Shown here one piece after another: positions 8,146 to 17,649 of a stretch of 57,636 bases of DNA; within the stretch, counting starts at the first letter, position 1; the number at the start of each line of letters is the position of its first letter. The notes beneath the pieces are model-generated. The model saw only the letters and a program-made list of their open reading frames with translations, ran no database searches and was not told the origin of the DNA. The stretch comes from Alphaproteobacteria bacterium. GTDB lineage: Bacteria; Pseudomonadota; Alphaproteobacteria; Acetobacterales; Acetobacteraceae. The stretch lies in the NCBI GenBank assembly GCA_017307335.1, contig JAFKFJ010000184.1:1-57636 (forward strand), in the 5' to 3' direction. The position numbers and the translations under genes were made by a program.

Positions 8146-10873
8146 CCGCCTCGTCAGCGCCCGCGGCGCCCTCCAGAACCGGGAACACGCTGGTCACGCG
8201 CTCCTCCGCATCGAGACGGAACAGCGTGACGCCCATCGACGTGCGGCCGGTCACGCGCACCTGATCGGCCGGCAGGCGGATGAGCTTTCCGGCGTCGGTC
8301 ACCAGCATCACGCCGTCGCCCGGCCGCACCGGGAACGTGGCCGCCACCGCGTTGCCGGTGCGCGGCGTGAGCGTGATGTTGGCAATCCCCTGCCCGCCCC
8401 GGCCCGAAACGCGGTATTCGTAGGCGGAGCTGCGCTTGCCAAAGCCGCCATCGGTCACGGTGAGCAGGAACTCCTCCGCCGCCTCAAGTGCCGCCACGCG
8501 CTCGGCACTCAGGGCGAGCTCCTCCGCCACCGGCTCGTCGATCTCGTCGTTCGCGATCTCCTCGTCATCGCCGTTGCGCCGCCGCGCCGCCGCGACCTTC
8601 AGGTAAGCCGCGCGCTCCTCGGTCGTGACATCGACATGGCGCAGGATCGACAGGCTGATGACGGCATCGGTCTTGCCGCCGTTGCCGAGGCGGATGCCGC
8701 GCACGCCGGAGCTCTCGCGGCCGGCGAACACGCGCAGATTGTCCTCGTTGATCTGAAAGCGGATGCAGCGGCCGAGCCGCGTTGCCAGCAGCACGTCGTC
8801 GCCCTCGCGGCAGGTCGCGACGCCGATGAGCTGGTCGTCGTCCTCCAGCTTCATCGCGATCAGGCCGGCGGCGCGCACATTGCGGAAATCGGAGAGCCGG
8901 TTGCGGCGCACATTGCCCTGCGCGGTCGCGAAGACCAGATGCAGGCTGTCCCACAAGGTTTCGTCCTGCGGCAGTGGCAGCACGGTGGTCACGCGGTCGG
9001 CCCCCAGCTCGGGCAGCAGGTTGACCAGCGCCCGCCCCTTCGCGGCTGGCCCCGCTTCCGGCAGGCGCCACACCTTCTCGCGGAACGCACGCCCGGCCGA
9101 GGAGAAGAACAGCACCCACTGATGCGTATGCGCGTTGAACGAGCGCGTGACGATGTCATCGCCCCGTGTCGCGGCGGCGCTGCGCCCGCGGCCGCCGCGA
9201 TTCTGCTGGCGGAACGTCTCCAGCGGCGTTCGCTTGATGAACCCGTCGCGCGTGATCGTGACGACCATCTGCCCGGGCTCGATGAGGCTCTCGTCGTCCT
9301 GGTCGGCGATCGCATCGGCGATGGATGAAAGCCGCGGCGCCGCGATCTCCTCGCGTGCCTTCGATAGCTCGTCGCGCATCACCTCCATCCGACGCGGCCG
9401 GCTGGCGATGATCTCGAGCAGTTCGGTGATCCGGGCCGCGAGTTCGGTCATCTCGGCCGCAATCTTCTCACGCTCGAGCCCGGTCAGCCGCTGCAGGGTG
9501 AGGTTGAGAATGCCGCGCGCCTGCTCCTCCGTCAGCCGGACTTCGCCGGCGGCGTCGAGCACGTTGCGCGAATCCTCGATCAGCTCCAACAGGCCGCGCA
9601 CCTCGCCTGCCGGCCACGCGCGCGCCATCAGCGCCGCGCGTGCCGCGGCAGTGTCGGCACTGGCGCGGATCAGGCGGATCATCTCGTCGATGCTGGCAAC
9701 CGCGATCGCAAGACCGACCAGCAGATGGGCGCGGTCCCGCGCCTTGGCGAGATCGAAGCGCGCGCGACGCAGGATCACGTCCTCGCGGAAGCGGATGAAG
9801 GTCTCCAGCGCGTCCTTCAACCCCATCAGCCGCGGCTGGCCTGCGTCGAGCGCCAGCATGTTGATACCGAACGTCGTCTGGAGCTGCGTGAACCGGAAGA
9901 GCTGGTTCAGCACGACCTCGGCGGTCGCGTCGCGCTTCAGTTCGGCGACGATGCGCATGCCGGAGCGGTCGCTCTCGTCGCGCATCTCGGCGATGCCCTC
10001 GATCTGCTTGGCGCGGACGAGATCGGCGATGCGCTCCAGCAGCGCGTTCTTGTTCACCTGGAACGGGATCTCGGTCACGACGATCGCCTGCCGCCCGGCG
10101 CGCAGTTCCTCGATCTCGGCGCGGGCCCGCAGCACGATGCTGCCGCGCCCGGTCTCGAACGCCTGGCGGATGCCGGAGCGGCCGATGATGATGCCGCCGG
10201 TCGGGAAATCCGGGCCCGGCACGATACGCATCAGGTCGTCGAGCGGGATCGCCGGATCGACGATCAGCGCCAGCGTCGCGTCGATGATCTCGGAGGGATT
10301 GTGGGTCGGGATGTTGGTCGCCATCCCCACGGCGATGCCGTTGGCGCCATTGATCAGCAGGTTGGGAAACGAGGCCGGGAGGACGCGTGGTTCTTCTGCG
10401 CTCTCGTCATAGGTGGCCTGAAAATCGACCGTGTCGCGGTCGATGTCGGCGAGCAGGAAGGTCGCCGCGCGCGCCAGGCGCACCTCGGTGTAGCGCATCG
10501 CCGCCGGCGGATCGCCGTCCACCGAACCGAAATTTCCCTGCCCGTCCACGAGCGGCACGCGCATGGAGAACGTCTGCGCCATGCGCACCAGCGCGTCGTA
10601 GATCGCGGCATCGCCGTGCGGATGGTAGTTGCCCATCACTTCGCCGACGACCTTCGCCGCCTTGCGGTACGGCTTGTCGGGCGTGTTGCCGTCCTGCTGC
10701 ATCCCGAACAGAATGCGGCGATGCACGGGCTTGAGGCCGTCGCGTGCGTCGGGCAGCGCCCGCGCAACGATTACCGACATGGCGTAGTCGAGGTAGGAGC
10801 GTCGCATCTCCTCCTCGAGCGTCACGGGCAGCGTGTCCGACGGCCCCGTCGGATTCTCAGGCGAGTCGCTCAA
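8138..10873 (-). CDS. gyrA: DNA gyrase subunit A
   Basis: GyrA, 911 residues, the breakage-reunion subunit of DNA gyrase. The N-terminal winged-helix region has [17 protein letters not shown] and the catalytic Tyr in [12 protein letters not shown]. The GyrA box is QNRGGRGRS, followed by six-blade C-terminal repeats and an acidic tail ending EADE. In the quinolone-determining loop, the position equal to E. coli Ser83 is Ala (HGDAAIYD). The start is the ATG at 10873. First gene of the gyrA-coaD-ppi run; a palindrome just upstream (10929-10967) probably separates it from the TonB receptor gene. Confidence 0.98.
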   Translation of the reverse strand: MSDSPENPTGPSDTLPVTLEEEMRRSYLDYAMSVIVARALPDARDGLKPVHRRILFGMQQDGNTPDKPYRKAAKVVGEVMGNYHPHGDAAIYDALVRMAQTFSMRVPLVDGQGNFGSVDGDPPAAMRYTEVRLARAATFLLADIDRDTVDFQATYDESAEEPRVLPASFPNLLINGANGIAVGMATNIPTHNPSEIIDATLALIVDPAIPLDDLMRIVPGPDFPTGGIIIGRSGIRQAFETGRGSIVLRARAEIEELRAGRQAIVVTEIPFQVNKNALLERIADLVRAKQIEGIAEMRDESDRSGMRIVAELKRDATAEVVLNQLFRFTQLQTTFGINMLALDAGQPRLMGLKDALETFIRFREDVILRRARFDLAKARDRAHLLVGLAIAVASIDEMIRLIRASADTAAARAALMARAWPAGEVRGLLELIEDSRNVLDAAGEVRLTEEQARGILNLTLQRLTGLEREKIAAEMTELAARITELLEIIASRPRRMEVMRDELSKAREEIAAPRLSSIADAIADQDDESLIEPGQMVVTITRDGFIKRTPLETFRQQNRGGRGRSAAATRGDDIVTRSFNAHTHQWVLFFSSAGRAFREKVWRLPEAGPAAKGRALVNLLPELGADRVTTVLPLPQDETLWDSLHLVFATAQGNVRRNRLSDFRNVRAAGLIAMKLEDDDQLIGVATCREGDDVLLATRLGRCIRFQINEDNLRVFAGRESSGVRGIRLGNGGKTDAVISLSILRHVDVTTEERAAYLKVAAARRRNGDDEEIANDEIDEPVAEELALSAERVAALEAAEEFLLTVTDGGFGKRSSAYEYRVSGRGGQGIANITLTPRTGNAVAATFPVRPGDGVMLVTDAGKLIRLPADQVRVTGRTSMGVTLFRLDAEERVTSVFPVLEGAAGADEADE

Positions 10874-10928
10874 CGGGGTCCCGGATCTGCTGGTCTTCAG
10901 CCGGCGCCCGGCGCCCCATGCGCGGGTC

Positions 10929-10967
10929 GGTCACGGCCCATAGTGCATAGCACAATGGGCCGTGACC
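10929..10967 (-). terminator. 13-bp perfect inverted repeat after the first TonB receptor
   Basis: GGTCACGGCCCAT (10929-10941) pairs perfectly with ATGGGCCGTGACC (10955-10967) around a 13-base loop, 14 bases beyond the receptor stop. No T run follows on the minus strand. A diverged version sits at the same place after the second receptor (13681-13716), which supports a shared terminator or 3' stabilising hairpin. Confidence 0.6.
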
Positions 10968-10980
10968 ACCAAACCCGTGG

Positions 10981-13374
10981 TCAGAAGGTAACCTTCACCC
11001 CGCCATAGGCCGAGATCGGGTCGCCAGGGCTCAGGCTGCGCGTGTTGGTCATGTTCGGAACCAGCGTATTGGGGACGGCGGTCACGTCGGAGAACGTGCC
11101 GTAGTTCGCATATTTCACGTTGAACATGTTCTGCAGGATCGCGAATAGCTGAACATGGGGGAACAGTTGGTAGGCGGTGTTGGCGTTGACGATGAAATAG
11201 GCGCCGGTCGTCGGTGTCAGGTTCGCCTCGTCGCCGAAGAAGTACTGGCCTGCGGCGGCGATCATCCGCGTGCCGGCGGTCCATTTCGGCGTGATCTGCA
11301 CATCGAGGCCCACCTTGCCCTGCTGCAGCGGAATGCCGGGCAGATGGTCGCCGGGCTGCACGAAGATCTGCCCGTTGGCATTGGCCGCCGGGTTGAGCCC
11401 GCTGTCGAGCGTCAGCGGCGCCTGGAACGTCGCGTCCGTCAGCGAATATCCGACATAGACGCTCCATCGCCCCACCAGCAGGTTGGCGCTCAAATCCACG
11501 CCCTGCCGGCGCGTCGGCCCGATGTTCTGGAAGAAATCGAGGCCCGGCAGGGTCGAGGGGGCGAAGGTCAGGTCGTCCTCGGTATTGGTCCGGTAGAGAT
11601 CGACGTCCCATACGATCTTGCCGCCCATGACCTGCGGCACCACCCCGCGCAACCCCGCCTCGAAGGTCTGAGCGATCGGCTGCTTGAGGTCCGGGTCGCC
11701 CACGAAGAAGTTCGCCAGCGTGCACGGGCTCGCCTCGCTCGCGCACGACAGCTCGGCCGGTGTCGGCGCCCGGTTCGCCACGGAATAGCTGAAATACGCC
11801 GAGACGTTGCTCAGGACCTTGTAGGTGACGCCCACACCCGGATTGAAGTGCGTGTAGTAGTGATTGCCCGTCAGCGCGGTGCCGGTCTGGTCCGCCAGGT
11901 CCACTTCAGCCGCGTTGAAGCGGCCGGAAAGCGTGAACGACAGGCGCTGCGTCAGGTTGTACACGTCGGAGGCATAGATGCCGTAGTAGGCGTTGGTGGT
12001 GCGCACACGCACCGGCAGGATCGCGCCATCGGCCTGGTCGATCGAGACGCCCGGGCCGATGAAGTCGCCGTTGTCCGGGTTGAACCCGCCGGCAAGCGTG
12101 TTGCCGTCGAACATCGACACGCCACCATCGAAGCTGGCACCCACGATCAGCTTGTTGGAACGGCCGAAGATCTGGCTGTCATTCACCGCCTGCAGCGACG
12201 CGCCGTAGCCATTGGTGTCCACGGCAGTGGTGTTGTACTGCGAGTAGGGCCCGCCCTGCAGGAAGTTCGTGATCTGGGAGCCCGTACGGTTGGTCAGCGG
12301 CGTCTCGCCGTCATCCTCGCACAGGAAGCCGGGGTTGTCCTCGCAGATGTCGAAATCCGGGGTATTGCCGTTGCCGAGGCGCTGCGAGAAGTTCTGGTAG
12401 TACGCCTGGAACTGCAGTGACGTGCTGTCGCTGACGTCGTAGTTGGCGCGGCCATTGATGCTGATGTAGTTGTTGTACGACGGGCTCGGGCCGGTGAAGA
12501 CGGCGGACCGGTCGGCGTTCAGCAGTTCTACCGGAACCGTGCCGGCCTGATTGAGCGTGTTCATCGCGCCGGTGATCGAGATGTGCGCTTCGCCCGCGTT
12601 GCCACGCCAGCCGAGATCGGCGTAAAGCTGTCGCAGGCGGCTGGAGGTCTGGTCTCGCCAGCCCTGTTCATTCTGCATGCTGAGCGCGACGTAGGTCGAC
12701 GTGCCGTTCTTCTCGCGGCCCCACTGGACATAGCCGCCGACCAGTCCGTACTGCCCCCCGTACACGCTCGCTTCGGCGCCGTGGTAGGTGAAGCCGTTCT
12801 TCATCAGCACGTTGATCGAGCCGCCGAGGGCGTTCAGACCGAACACGGGGTTTGCACCCTCAAGATTCACGCGATCAATCGCGATCGACGGAATCAGGTC
12901 CCAGTTCACGGTGTCGCCAAACGGCTGGTTGAAGCGCGCCCCGTTGACGTAGACCGCCAGTCCCTGTGACGCACCCTCCAGCGGCGAGGCCGAGAAGCCG
13001 TGATAGACGACGGCCGGCTGATTGGGGTTGCCGCCGGCGTTGTTCAGGCTCACGCCGGTGATGTTCTCGTCGAGAGCGCCGAGGAAGTCGGGGATTCCGG
13101 TGCGCACGACCTCGTTGCCGGTCAGGGTGTTGACTGCGGACGGGACCTTGTTGCGGTCGAGCGTGGTGCCGATCAGCGGCGAAGGTGCGGTGACCTCGAC
13201 CTCTGGCAGCACTGCCGGCGGCGTCGCGGCCGCCTGGGCATCCACCGACGTCGTCCCAGCGGGGGTCGCTGCGGCCGATGTCTGCGTCGTCGTCGCGGTC
13301 TGCGCGTCCGCGACGGCGCCGTGCCAGCCCAGCATTGCCGTCACCAGCAGGGCCGCGCGCATTCGGCCCGTCAT
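10981..13374 (-). CDS. TonB-dependent outer-membrane receptor, copy 1
   Basis: Outer-membrane active transporter of 797 residues. A signal peptide (MTGRMRAALLVTAMLGW...ADA) is followed by an Ala/Thr-rich linker and a TonB-box-like PEVEVTA near residue 55. The plug domain has GLNALGGSINVLMKNGF, and beta-barrel strands end in a C-terminal aromatic residue (VKVTF), as required for barrel assembly. ATG 13374 is chosen because it starts the signal peptide; the frame stays open 25 codons upstream without a good ribosome site. It is a close paralogue of the receptor at 13731-16118, with matching plug motifs (FGDTVNWDLIP, RAPTPAEL, NFFVGDPDLKQ). Ligand unknown; the plug resembles siderophore/cofactor receptors generally. 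Probably controlled by the nearby two-component system. Confidence 0.93.
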   Translation of the reverse strand: MTGRMRAALLVTAMLGWHGAVADAQTATTTQTSAAATPAGTTSVDAQAAATPPAVLPEVEVTAPSPLIGTTLDRNKVPSAVNTLTGNEVVRTGIPDFLGALDENITGVSLNNAGGNPNQPAVVYHGFSASPLEGASQGLAVYVNGARFNQPFGDTVNWDLIPSIAIDRVNLEGANPVFGLNALGGSINVLMKNGFTYHGAEASVYGGQYGLVGGYVQWGREKNGTSTYVALSMQNEQGWRDQTSSRLRQLYADLGWRGNAGEAHISITGAMNTLNQAGTVPVELLNADRSAVFTGPSPSYNNYISINGRANYDVSDSTSLQFQAYYQNFSQRLGNGNTPDFDICEDNPGFLCEDDGETPLTNRTGSQITNFLQGGPYSQYNTTAVDTNGYGASLQAVNDSQIFGRSNKLIVGASFDGGVSMFDGNTLAGGFNPDNGDFIGPGVSIDQADGAILPVRVRTTNAYYGIYASDVYNLTQRLSFTLSGRFNAAEVDLADQTGTALTGNHYYTHFNPGVGVTYKVLSNVSAYFSYSVANRAPTPAELSCASEASPCTLANFFVGDPDLKQPIAQTFEAGLRGVVPQVMGGKIVWDVDLYRTNTEDDLTFAPSTLPGLDFFQNIGPTRRQGVDLSANLLVGRWSVYVGYSLTDATFQAPLTLDSGLNPAANANGQIFVQPGDHLPGIPLQQGKVGLDVQITPKWTAGTRMIAAAGQYFFGDEANLTPTTGAYFIVNANTAYQLFPHVQLFAILQNMFNVKYANYGTFSDVTAVPNTLVPNMTNTRSLSPGDPISAYGGVKVTF

Positions 13375-13485
13375 TGCCAACCCCGCATATCCTTGAATGC
13401 TCTTGCCGCCATTGCATCCTCCCGACCGACGCTTGCGCAACCACTTCACTAGGCCCGATGTTCGCCAGTGACGCTATGGTCGCGC

Positions 13486-13503
13486 TTCCCGAGTTCGTCG
13501 GAA
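13486..13503. promoter_or_regulatory. candidate operator, receptor 1 proximal copy
   Basis: TTCCCGAGTTCGTCGGAA is an imperfect dyad (TTCCCGA / TCGG-AA), about 110 bases upstream of the receptor 1 start codon. It aligns with the near-perfect dyad at 13588 and the one at 16230 upstream of receptor 2. The nearby NarL-type response regulator is the best candidate to bind it; this is inference. Confidence 0.5.
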
Positions 13504-13587
13504 GAAACTCCTAATCTGGCAGCCGGAAGTTCACCTGCGTGGCTGCTTCACTGGAGCCAGGGTTCGCCAGTGACGCCGTGACCGCGT

Positions 13588-13606
13588 TTCCCGAAATCGT
13601 CGGGAA
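13588..13606. promoter_or_regulatory. candidate operator, best palindrome TTCCCGA-N5-TCGGGAA
   Basis: TTCCCGAAATCGTCGGGAA has perfect 7-base arms around a 5-base spacer. It sits in the distal repeat unit, between the 3' end of receptor 2 and the receptor 1 promoter copy. It is the clearest of the set shared by the two receptor genes and the kinase promoter. Confidence 0.55.
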
Positions 13607-13680
13607 AAGCTCCCGGGCGCTCGTTGGCATCGCCGTCGCTGCACAGGCGGCGCATGTTCGCTGCACACATAGCGGTCTCG

Positions 13681-13716
13681 GTCACAGCGCATAGCGCAGG
13701 CACAATGCGGTGTGAT
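13681..13716 (-). terminator. imperfect inverted repeat after the second TonB receptor
   Basis: GTCACAGCGCAT (13681-13692) and ATGCGGTGTGAT (13705-13716) pair with two mismatches, 15 bases beyond the receptor 2 stop. The sequence and spacing parallel the perfect hairpin after receptor 1, including the CAG/CACAAT loop and the CCCGYGGTCAGAAGGTAACC join to the coding end. Confidence 0.5.
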
Positions 13717-13730
13717 CGGTATACCCGCGG

Positions 13731-16118
13731 TCAGAAGGTAACCTTCACTCCGCCATAGGCCGCAATCGGTGCGGCGATGTTGTAGCTGCGCGGATTTGTC
13801 GCATTTGGCACCTGAACAATCGGCACCGAAGTGGTCGGCGAAAACGTGCCATATACGTAGTACTTGGCATCGAGCGCGTTCTGAACCAGCGCATAAAACT
13901 GAATGTTCTTCGTTACCTGATAGCTGGTGTTGAGATCGAGCCGAAACCAGGCCGGCAGTGGCGGCGTCAGGTTTGCCTCGTCGCCGAACAAGTACTGGCT
14001 GGAGTTGAAAACGCCAATCGCACCCACCGTCCACTTGTCGGTCGCTTTGTACTGCACGCCAAGCTTGACCTGCTGGGGTGGGATGCCGGGGAGCTGATCG
14101 CCCGGATGCACCGTGATGTCGCCGTCGGCATTCGCGGCCGGGTTGTTCGGGCTCGATTCGACGAACGTGCCCTGGAACGTCGCGTTGACGTAGGAATAGT
14201 CCAGCCACGCAAGCCAGCGATCCGTGGTCAAGTGCAAACCCACATCGACGCCCTGGCGACGCGTATCGCCGATGTTCTGGAAGAAACCGGTACCAAGAAT
14301 GTCGCTCTGAACGAAAATGATGTCATCGGACGAGTTGGTTCGATAGCCGCTGACGTTCCAATCTACCTTGGCGCCATCAAAGGGTATGAACCGTCCACGA
14401 AAGCCAACTTCCCATGTCGTGGCCACGACTTGCTTCAAGTCGGGATCGCCAACAAAGAAATTCGCCAAACTGCAAGGCGCCGCCGCGTTGGAGCACGTGA
14501 GCTCGGCAGGCGTCGGCGCCCGGTTGGTCTGGGCGTACCCGCCGTAAAGCGTGATGCCGGGCGTGATCTTATAGCTCAGCCCCGCGGCCGGATTGAAGCG
14601 GTTGTAGACATGGTTGCCCGTCAGCGCACCGCCATTCAAATCGTTCAACTTGATCTGAGCGGAATTGAAGCGGCCCGCAACCGTCGCAGACAAAGCCTTG
14701 GTAATCGCGAAGGTGTCGGTGAAGAATAGTCCATAGTAGGCGTTGTTGATCGAGGCTCGCACTGGAGCGATCGAACCGTCCGCCAGGTCGATGTCGATGC
14801 CAGGCGCATAGAACAGGCGCGGCGGCACATTGAGCCCGCCGACCTGCGTGTTCGCGTCAAACAGGCTGTTCGCGCCGTCATAGCTGAATCCGGCAACGAT
14901 CTGATTGGCGTGCCCGAACACGGGACTGTTGTTGGTAACTTGCAGCGATGTGCCATAGCCGTTGGTGTTCGTCGTCTGGTTGGCCATGGACGCGTACTCG
15001 CCGTCGGGGCCGAGGAAGGCAGGGATGGGCACGCCGCCCCGGCCGGTCGCGACCTCTCCTGTATCCGGATTGCACAGGAATGCACTGTCGGCGCCGCAAG
15101 ATTCAGTCACTGGGCCATTGCCGTTGCCTACGCGCTGCAGCAGGTTGTCGTAGTACGCCAGCGCTTGCAGCGAGGTCGTATCATTGATGTCGTAGGAGCC
15201 GGAGAGGCTGACCCGCGCGTAGTTGTTTGCGACGAAGTTCAGGCCGGTGAACTGCGCGCTTCGATCCGCATTCAGCAGCTGGATCGGCACTGTCCCCGGA
15301 CCGTTGAGCATCGTCTGTGCAAGATCAACGTTCAGATGGAGTTCGGCACGGTCACCGCGCCAGCCAATATCGCCGTAGAACGACTTGAGCCCGGAAGACT
15401 GCAGGTCCCGCCAGCCATTTTCGGACAAGCCGCTGCCTGCAATATAGACGGACGTATTGCCGAGCTGCTTTCCGTACTGAAATTGCCCTGCGATCTGGCC
15501 GAACGAGCCGCCGAAGACATCGAGCTCAGCACCGTGATATGTAAAGCCGTTCTTGAGCTGAACAGCGAGTGCACCGCCAAGCGCATTGAGGCCGAACACC
15601 GGGTTGGCGCCGACCAGGTTCATCTGGTCGATCGCGAGGTCGGGGATCAGATCCCAATTCACCGTGTCTCCGAACGGGTCATTGAAGCGTACACCGTTGA
15701 CGTATACGGCGAGCCCGGCTGGGGTCCCCTGCAACGGGCCGGCAACGAAGCCATGATAGAGAACCTCCGGCTGGAACGGATTGCCGCCGGGATTGAGCAG
15801 GTTTACCCCCTGGCCCTGCTGCTCTAGCGCGCCGACGGCGTTCGGTGGCCCTTGGATGGTGATCTGCTTGTTCGTCAGCACCTGGGTCTGCGCCGGCACC
15901 GTGCTGCGGATCACGCCCGAGCCGAGCAGCGGCGTGGGCGCGATGACATCGACCTCGGGCAACACGGCTGGCGGCGCTTCGGGCGCCGCGGCGGCGGCCG
16001 CCGGTGACGTGGCAAGCGGCGGCGCCGCAGATGCTGGCGGCGTCTGCGCCCACGCGGCGGCGCATGGCCAGGAAAGCACCGTGGTCACGAGCAGCGCACT
16101 GCGCAACCGGCCCGTCAT
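13731..16118 (-). CDS. TonB-dependent outer-membrane receptor, copy 2
   Basis: Paralogue of the receptor just downstream, 795 residues. The signal peptide MTGRLRSALLVTTVLSW...AWA is followed by a Pro/Ala-rich linker, a PEVDVIA TonB-box-like segment, the plug domain (FGLNALGGALAVQLKNGF) and the barrel with terminal VKVTF. Shared motifs with copy 1 include MTGR(M/L)R(A/S)ALLVT, FNDPFGDTVNWDLIP, APTPAEL and NFFVGDPDLK, so the pair arose by tandem duplication. ATG 16118 is chosen at the signal peptide; the open frame extends upstream through the promoter region without a credible start. It is divergent from the histidine kinase, with a shared 180-base control region. The ligand may differ from that of copy 1 because barrel loops diverge. 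Confidence 0.93.
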   Translation of the reverse strand: MTGRLRSALLVTTVLSWPCAAAWAQTPPASAAPPLATSPAAAAAAPEAPPAVLPEVDVIAPTPLLGSGVIRSTVPAQTQVLTNKQITIQGPPNAVGALEQQGQGVNLLNPGGNPFQPEVLYHGFVAGPLQGTPAGLAVYVNGVRFNDPFGDTVNWDLIPDLAIDQMNLVGANPVFGLNALGGALAVQLKNGFTYHGAELDVFGGSFGQIAGQFQYGKQLGNTSVYIAGSGLSENGWRDLQSSGLKSFYGDIGWRGDRAELHLNVDLAQTMLNGPGTVPIQLLNADRSAQFTGLNFVANNYARVSLSGSYDINDTTSLQALAYYDNLLQRVGNGNGPVTESCGADSAFLCNPDTGEVATGRGGVPIPAFLGPDGEYASMANQTTNTNGYGTSLQVTNNSPVFGHANQIVAGFSYDGANSLFDANTQVGGLNVPPRLFYAPGIDIDLADGSIAPVRASINNAYYGLFFTDTFAITKALSATVAGRFNSAQIKLNDLNGGALTGNHVYNRFNPAAGLSYKITPGITLYGGYAQTNRAPTPAELTCSNAAAPCSLANFFVGDPDLKQVVATTWEVGFRGRFIPFDGAKVDWNVSGYRTNSSDDIIFVQSDILGTGFFQNIGDTRRQGVDVGLHLTTDRWLAWLDYSYVNATFQGTFVESSPNNPAANADGDITVHPGDQLPGIPPQQVKLGVQYKATDKWTVGAIGVFNSSQYLFGDEANLTPPLPAWFRLDLNTSYQVTKNIQFYALVQNALDAKYYVYGTFSPTTSVPIVQVPNATNPRSYNIAAPIAAYGGVKVTF

Positions 16119-16299
16119 TGCCGCCCTCCCACATTGCCAGGGACTTCTGATGACATTGTTTCCCCCAGACCGGCACTTGCGTAACATCGCCGCTAGGCCC
16201 GATGTTCGAAGGTGAAGCCAGGGCATCGTTTCCCGGATTGATAGGGAAAACTTCCCGATGTCCCGGGCGAATGTTGCCACGGGCCAAAGGGAGGTTGCC
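16119..16299. promoter_or_regulatory. divergent control region, receptor 2 and histidine kinase
   Basis: This 181-base region separates receptor 2 (minus) from the kinase (plus). It shares CTAGGCCCGATGTTCG and a TTGCGTAAC block with the receptor 1 upstream region. It holds the dyad at 16230-16248, followed by further TTCCCG at 16252-16257, and a strong ribosome site AAGGGAGG before GTG 16300. This arrangement would allow one regulator to control both directions. Confidence 0.6.
16230..16248. promoter_or_regulatory. candidate operator in the kinase-receptor 2 control region
   Basis: TTCCCGGATTGATAGGGAA keeps the TTCCC...GGGAA arms and the 19-base length of the sites at 13486 and 13588. It lies about 110 bases from the receptor 2 start and about 50 bases from the kinase start, so it could serve both promoters. 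Confidence 0.5.
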
Positions 16300-17649
16300 G
16301 TGCGGGTTGGCATGCCGGTGCTATCGCTGCGCTCTCGGCTTATCGGGTGTATCCTCCTCGTGCTCGCCGCAAGCCTCGCCGTGGGTAGCGCGATGGCGCT
16401 GCGCAACGCGAGTCGTTTGGTTGCCGCCGAGCTCGATGCCACGCTTGAGGTCGCCGCGCAGACAGTACGGGATGGGATCGACGATTTCGCGAATGAGCCG
16501 GATCACGCGCAGGCGGCGCGGCGGTTGGTGGCGGGGTTTGACGGCGACCGCCATGCGACGGCGACGTTGCTCGACCGAGCAGGAAATACGCTCGCGCGTT
16601 CCTCCCTGCACCCGCCGACAGAGGTGGTTCCGGGCTGGTTCCGCAGCCTGCTCGCGCCGAGCCCGGCGCGGGTGCGCTTCGATCTGCCAGACGGCGGTGC
16701 GATCGTGCTCGCCGCCGATCCGCTCAACGAACTTGCCGAACGATGGAGCGAACTCGGCGACTCCCTACGCCAGCTCGGGCTGTTCTTCGTTCTGGCGGCC
16801 GCCGCGGTGCTGTGGATTACCCAGCGGGCGCTGCGCCCTCTGCACCAACTCGCCCGTGCGCTCGAGCGGATCGAGGCGGGCGACTATGCCGCGCACGTCG
16901 AGGTGCGCGGACCGCCGGAGATCGGCCGCCTTGCGGCGACGTTCAACCGCATGGCCACCCAGCTCGCGACAACGGAGGCGCTCAACGCGCGGTTGCATCT
17001 GCAACTGCTGAATCTTCAAGAGGAAGAACGGGCTGATCTGGCGCGCGATCTCCATGACGACATCGGCCCGTTCCTGTTCGCCGTGAACGTGCATGCGGCC
17101 GGCATCGGCAAGCTTGCGGAAACCGGACGGACCGAGGAGATTGCGGCGCAGGTGCGAGCAATTCACGACGCAGTGGGCCACATGCAGGGACATGTGAAAG
17201 CCATCCTGGGCCGGTTGCGTCCCGCACGCCCGGAAGCGTTTGGGCTTGGCGAGGCGATCGACGGACTGGTCGCGTTCTGGCGTCATCGCCACCCCGACAT
17301 CGCCTTCGTGGCCAACAGTACGTTGGAGGAGGAAGCCCTGGACGAGACTGCGAAGGAGACGATCTACCGGCTGGTACAGGAGAGCCTCACCAACGCGGTC
17401 CGCCATGGCCGGCCACAGCGGATCGAGGTTGCGCTTGCCCGCGACCCCTCCGGGGCCGCGCGGCTGCGGGTGGCCGATGACGGGCGCGGCGCGGCGGTGC
17501 CCGCGCAGGGTGTCGGCTTCGGGCTCGCCGGCATGCGCGAGCGGGTCGCGGCGCTCGGCGGGCAACTCGCGGTCGAGAGCGGGCCGCAAGGCGGCTGGAC
17601 CGTTACCGCCTCCCTTCCGACCGCCGCAAGCCCCCTCGTCGCGCCATGA
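16300..17649 (+). CDS. HisKA_3 sensor histidine kinase (UhpB-like)
   Basis: Membrane sensor kinase of 449 residues from GTG 16300. TM1 lies near residues 11-33, then a periplasmic sensor stretch of about 125 residues, TM2 near 160-176, a HAMP domain (RALRPLHQLARALERIEAGD), and a HisKA_3 dimerisation helix with the phospho-acceptor His252 in RDLHDDIG. The ATPase domain has the N-box ESLTNAVRHG and G-boxes VADDGRG and GFGLAGMRER. The GTG start is chosen for its AAGGGAGG ribosome site; ATG 16258 would lie in the operator-like dyad, and ATG 16312 is also possible. ATGA overlap couples it to the response regulator. It is divergent from the TonB receptors, so it probably senses a cue linked to their ligand. 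Confidence 0.9.
   Translation: MRVGMPVLSLRSRLIGCILLVLAASLAVGSAMALRNASRLVAAELDATLEVAAQTVRDGIDDFANEPDHAQAARRLVAGFDGDRHATATLLDRAGNTLARSSLHPPTEVVPGWFRSLLAPSPARVRFDLPDGGAIVLAADPLNELAERWSELGDSLRQLGLFFVLAAAAVLWITQRALRPLHQLARALERIEAGDYAAHVEVRGPPEIGRLAATFNRMATQLATTEALNARLHLQLLNLQEEERADLARDLHDDIGPFLFAVNVHAAGIGKLAETGRTEEIAAQVRAIHDAVGHMQGHVKAILGRLRPARPEAFGLGEAIDGLVAFWRHRHPDIAFVANSTLEEEALDETAKETIYRLVQESLTNAVRHGRPQRIEVALARDPSGAARLRVADDGRGAAVPAQGVGFGLAGMRERVAALGGQLAVESGPQGGWTVTASLPTAASPLVAP

Larger units (their letters stand above)
13375..13730. promoter_or_regulatory. upstream region of receptor 1 with a 102-base tandem repeat
   Basis: This 356-base gap contains no gene. Two copies of a roughly 52-base unit (13461-13512 and 13563-13614), offset by exactly 102 bases, begin TTCGCCAGTGACGC and carry a palindrome 25 bases further on. 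The copy nearer the receptor also shares GGCCCGATGTTCG and TTGCG(C/T)AAC blocks with the upstream region of receptor 2, so these are likely promoter elements. The far copy looks like a leftover of the tandem gene duplication or a second operator. Confidence 0.65.

Noticed and set aside
8003..11008. Several long plus-strand frames opposite coaD and gyrA
   Set aside because: They overlap essential, well-conserved genes, have no motif or ribosome site, and arise from codon bias.
11155..12420. 421-residue plus-strand frame opposite TonB receptor 1
   Set aside because: Arg/Val-rich composition, no family resemblance; the receptor frame ends in the proper aromatic residue.
13461..13614. Possible CRISPR-like repeat
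   Set aside because: Only two copies with a 102-base offset, no spacers of uniform length and no cas genes; it is a promoter duplication.
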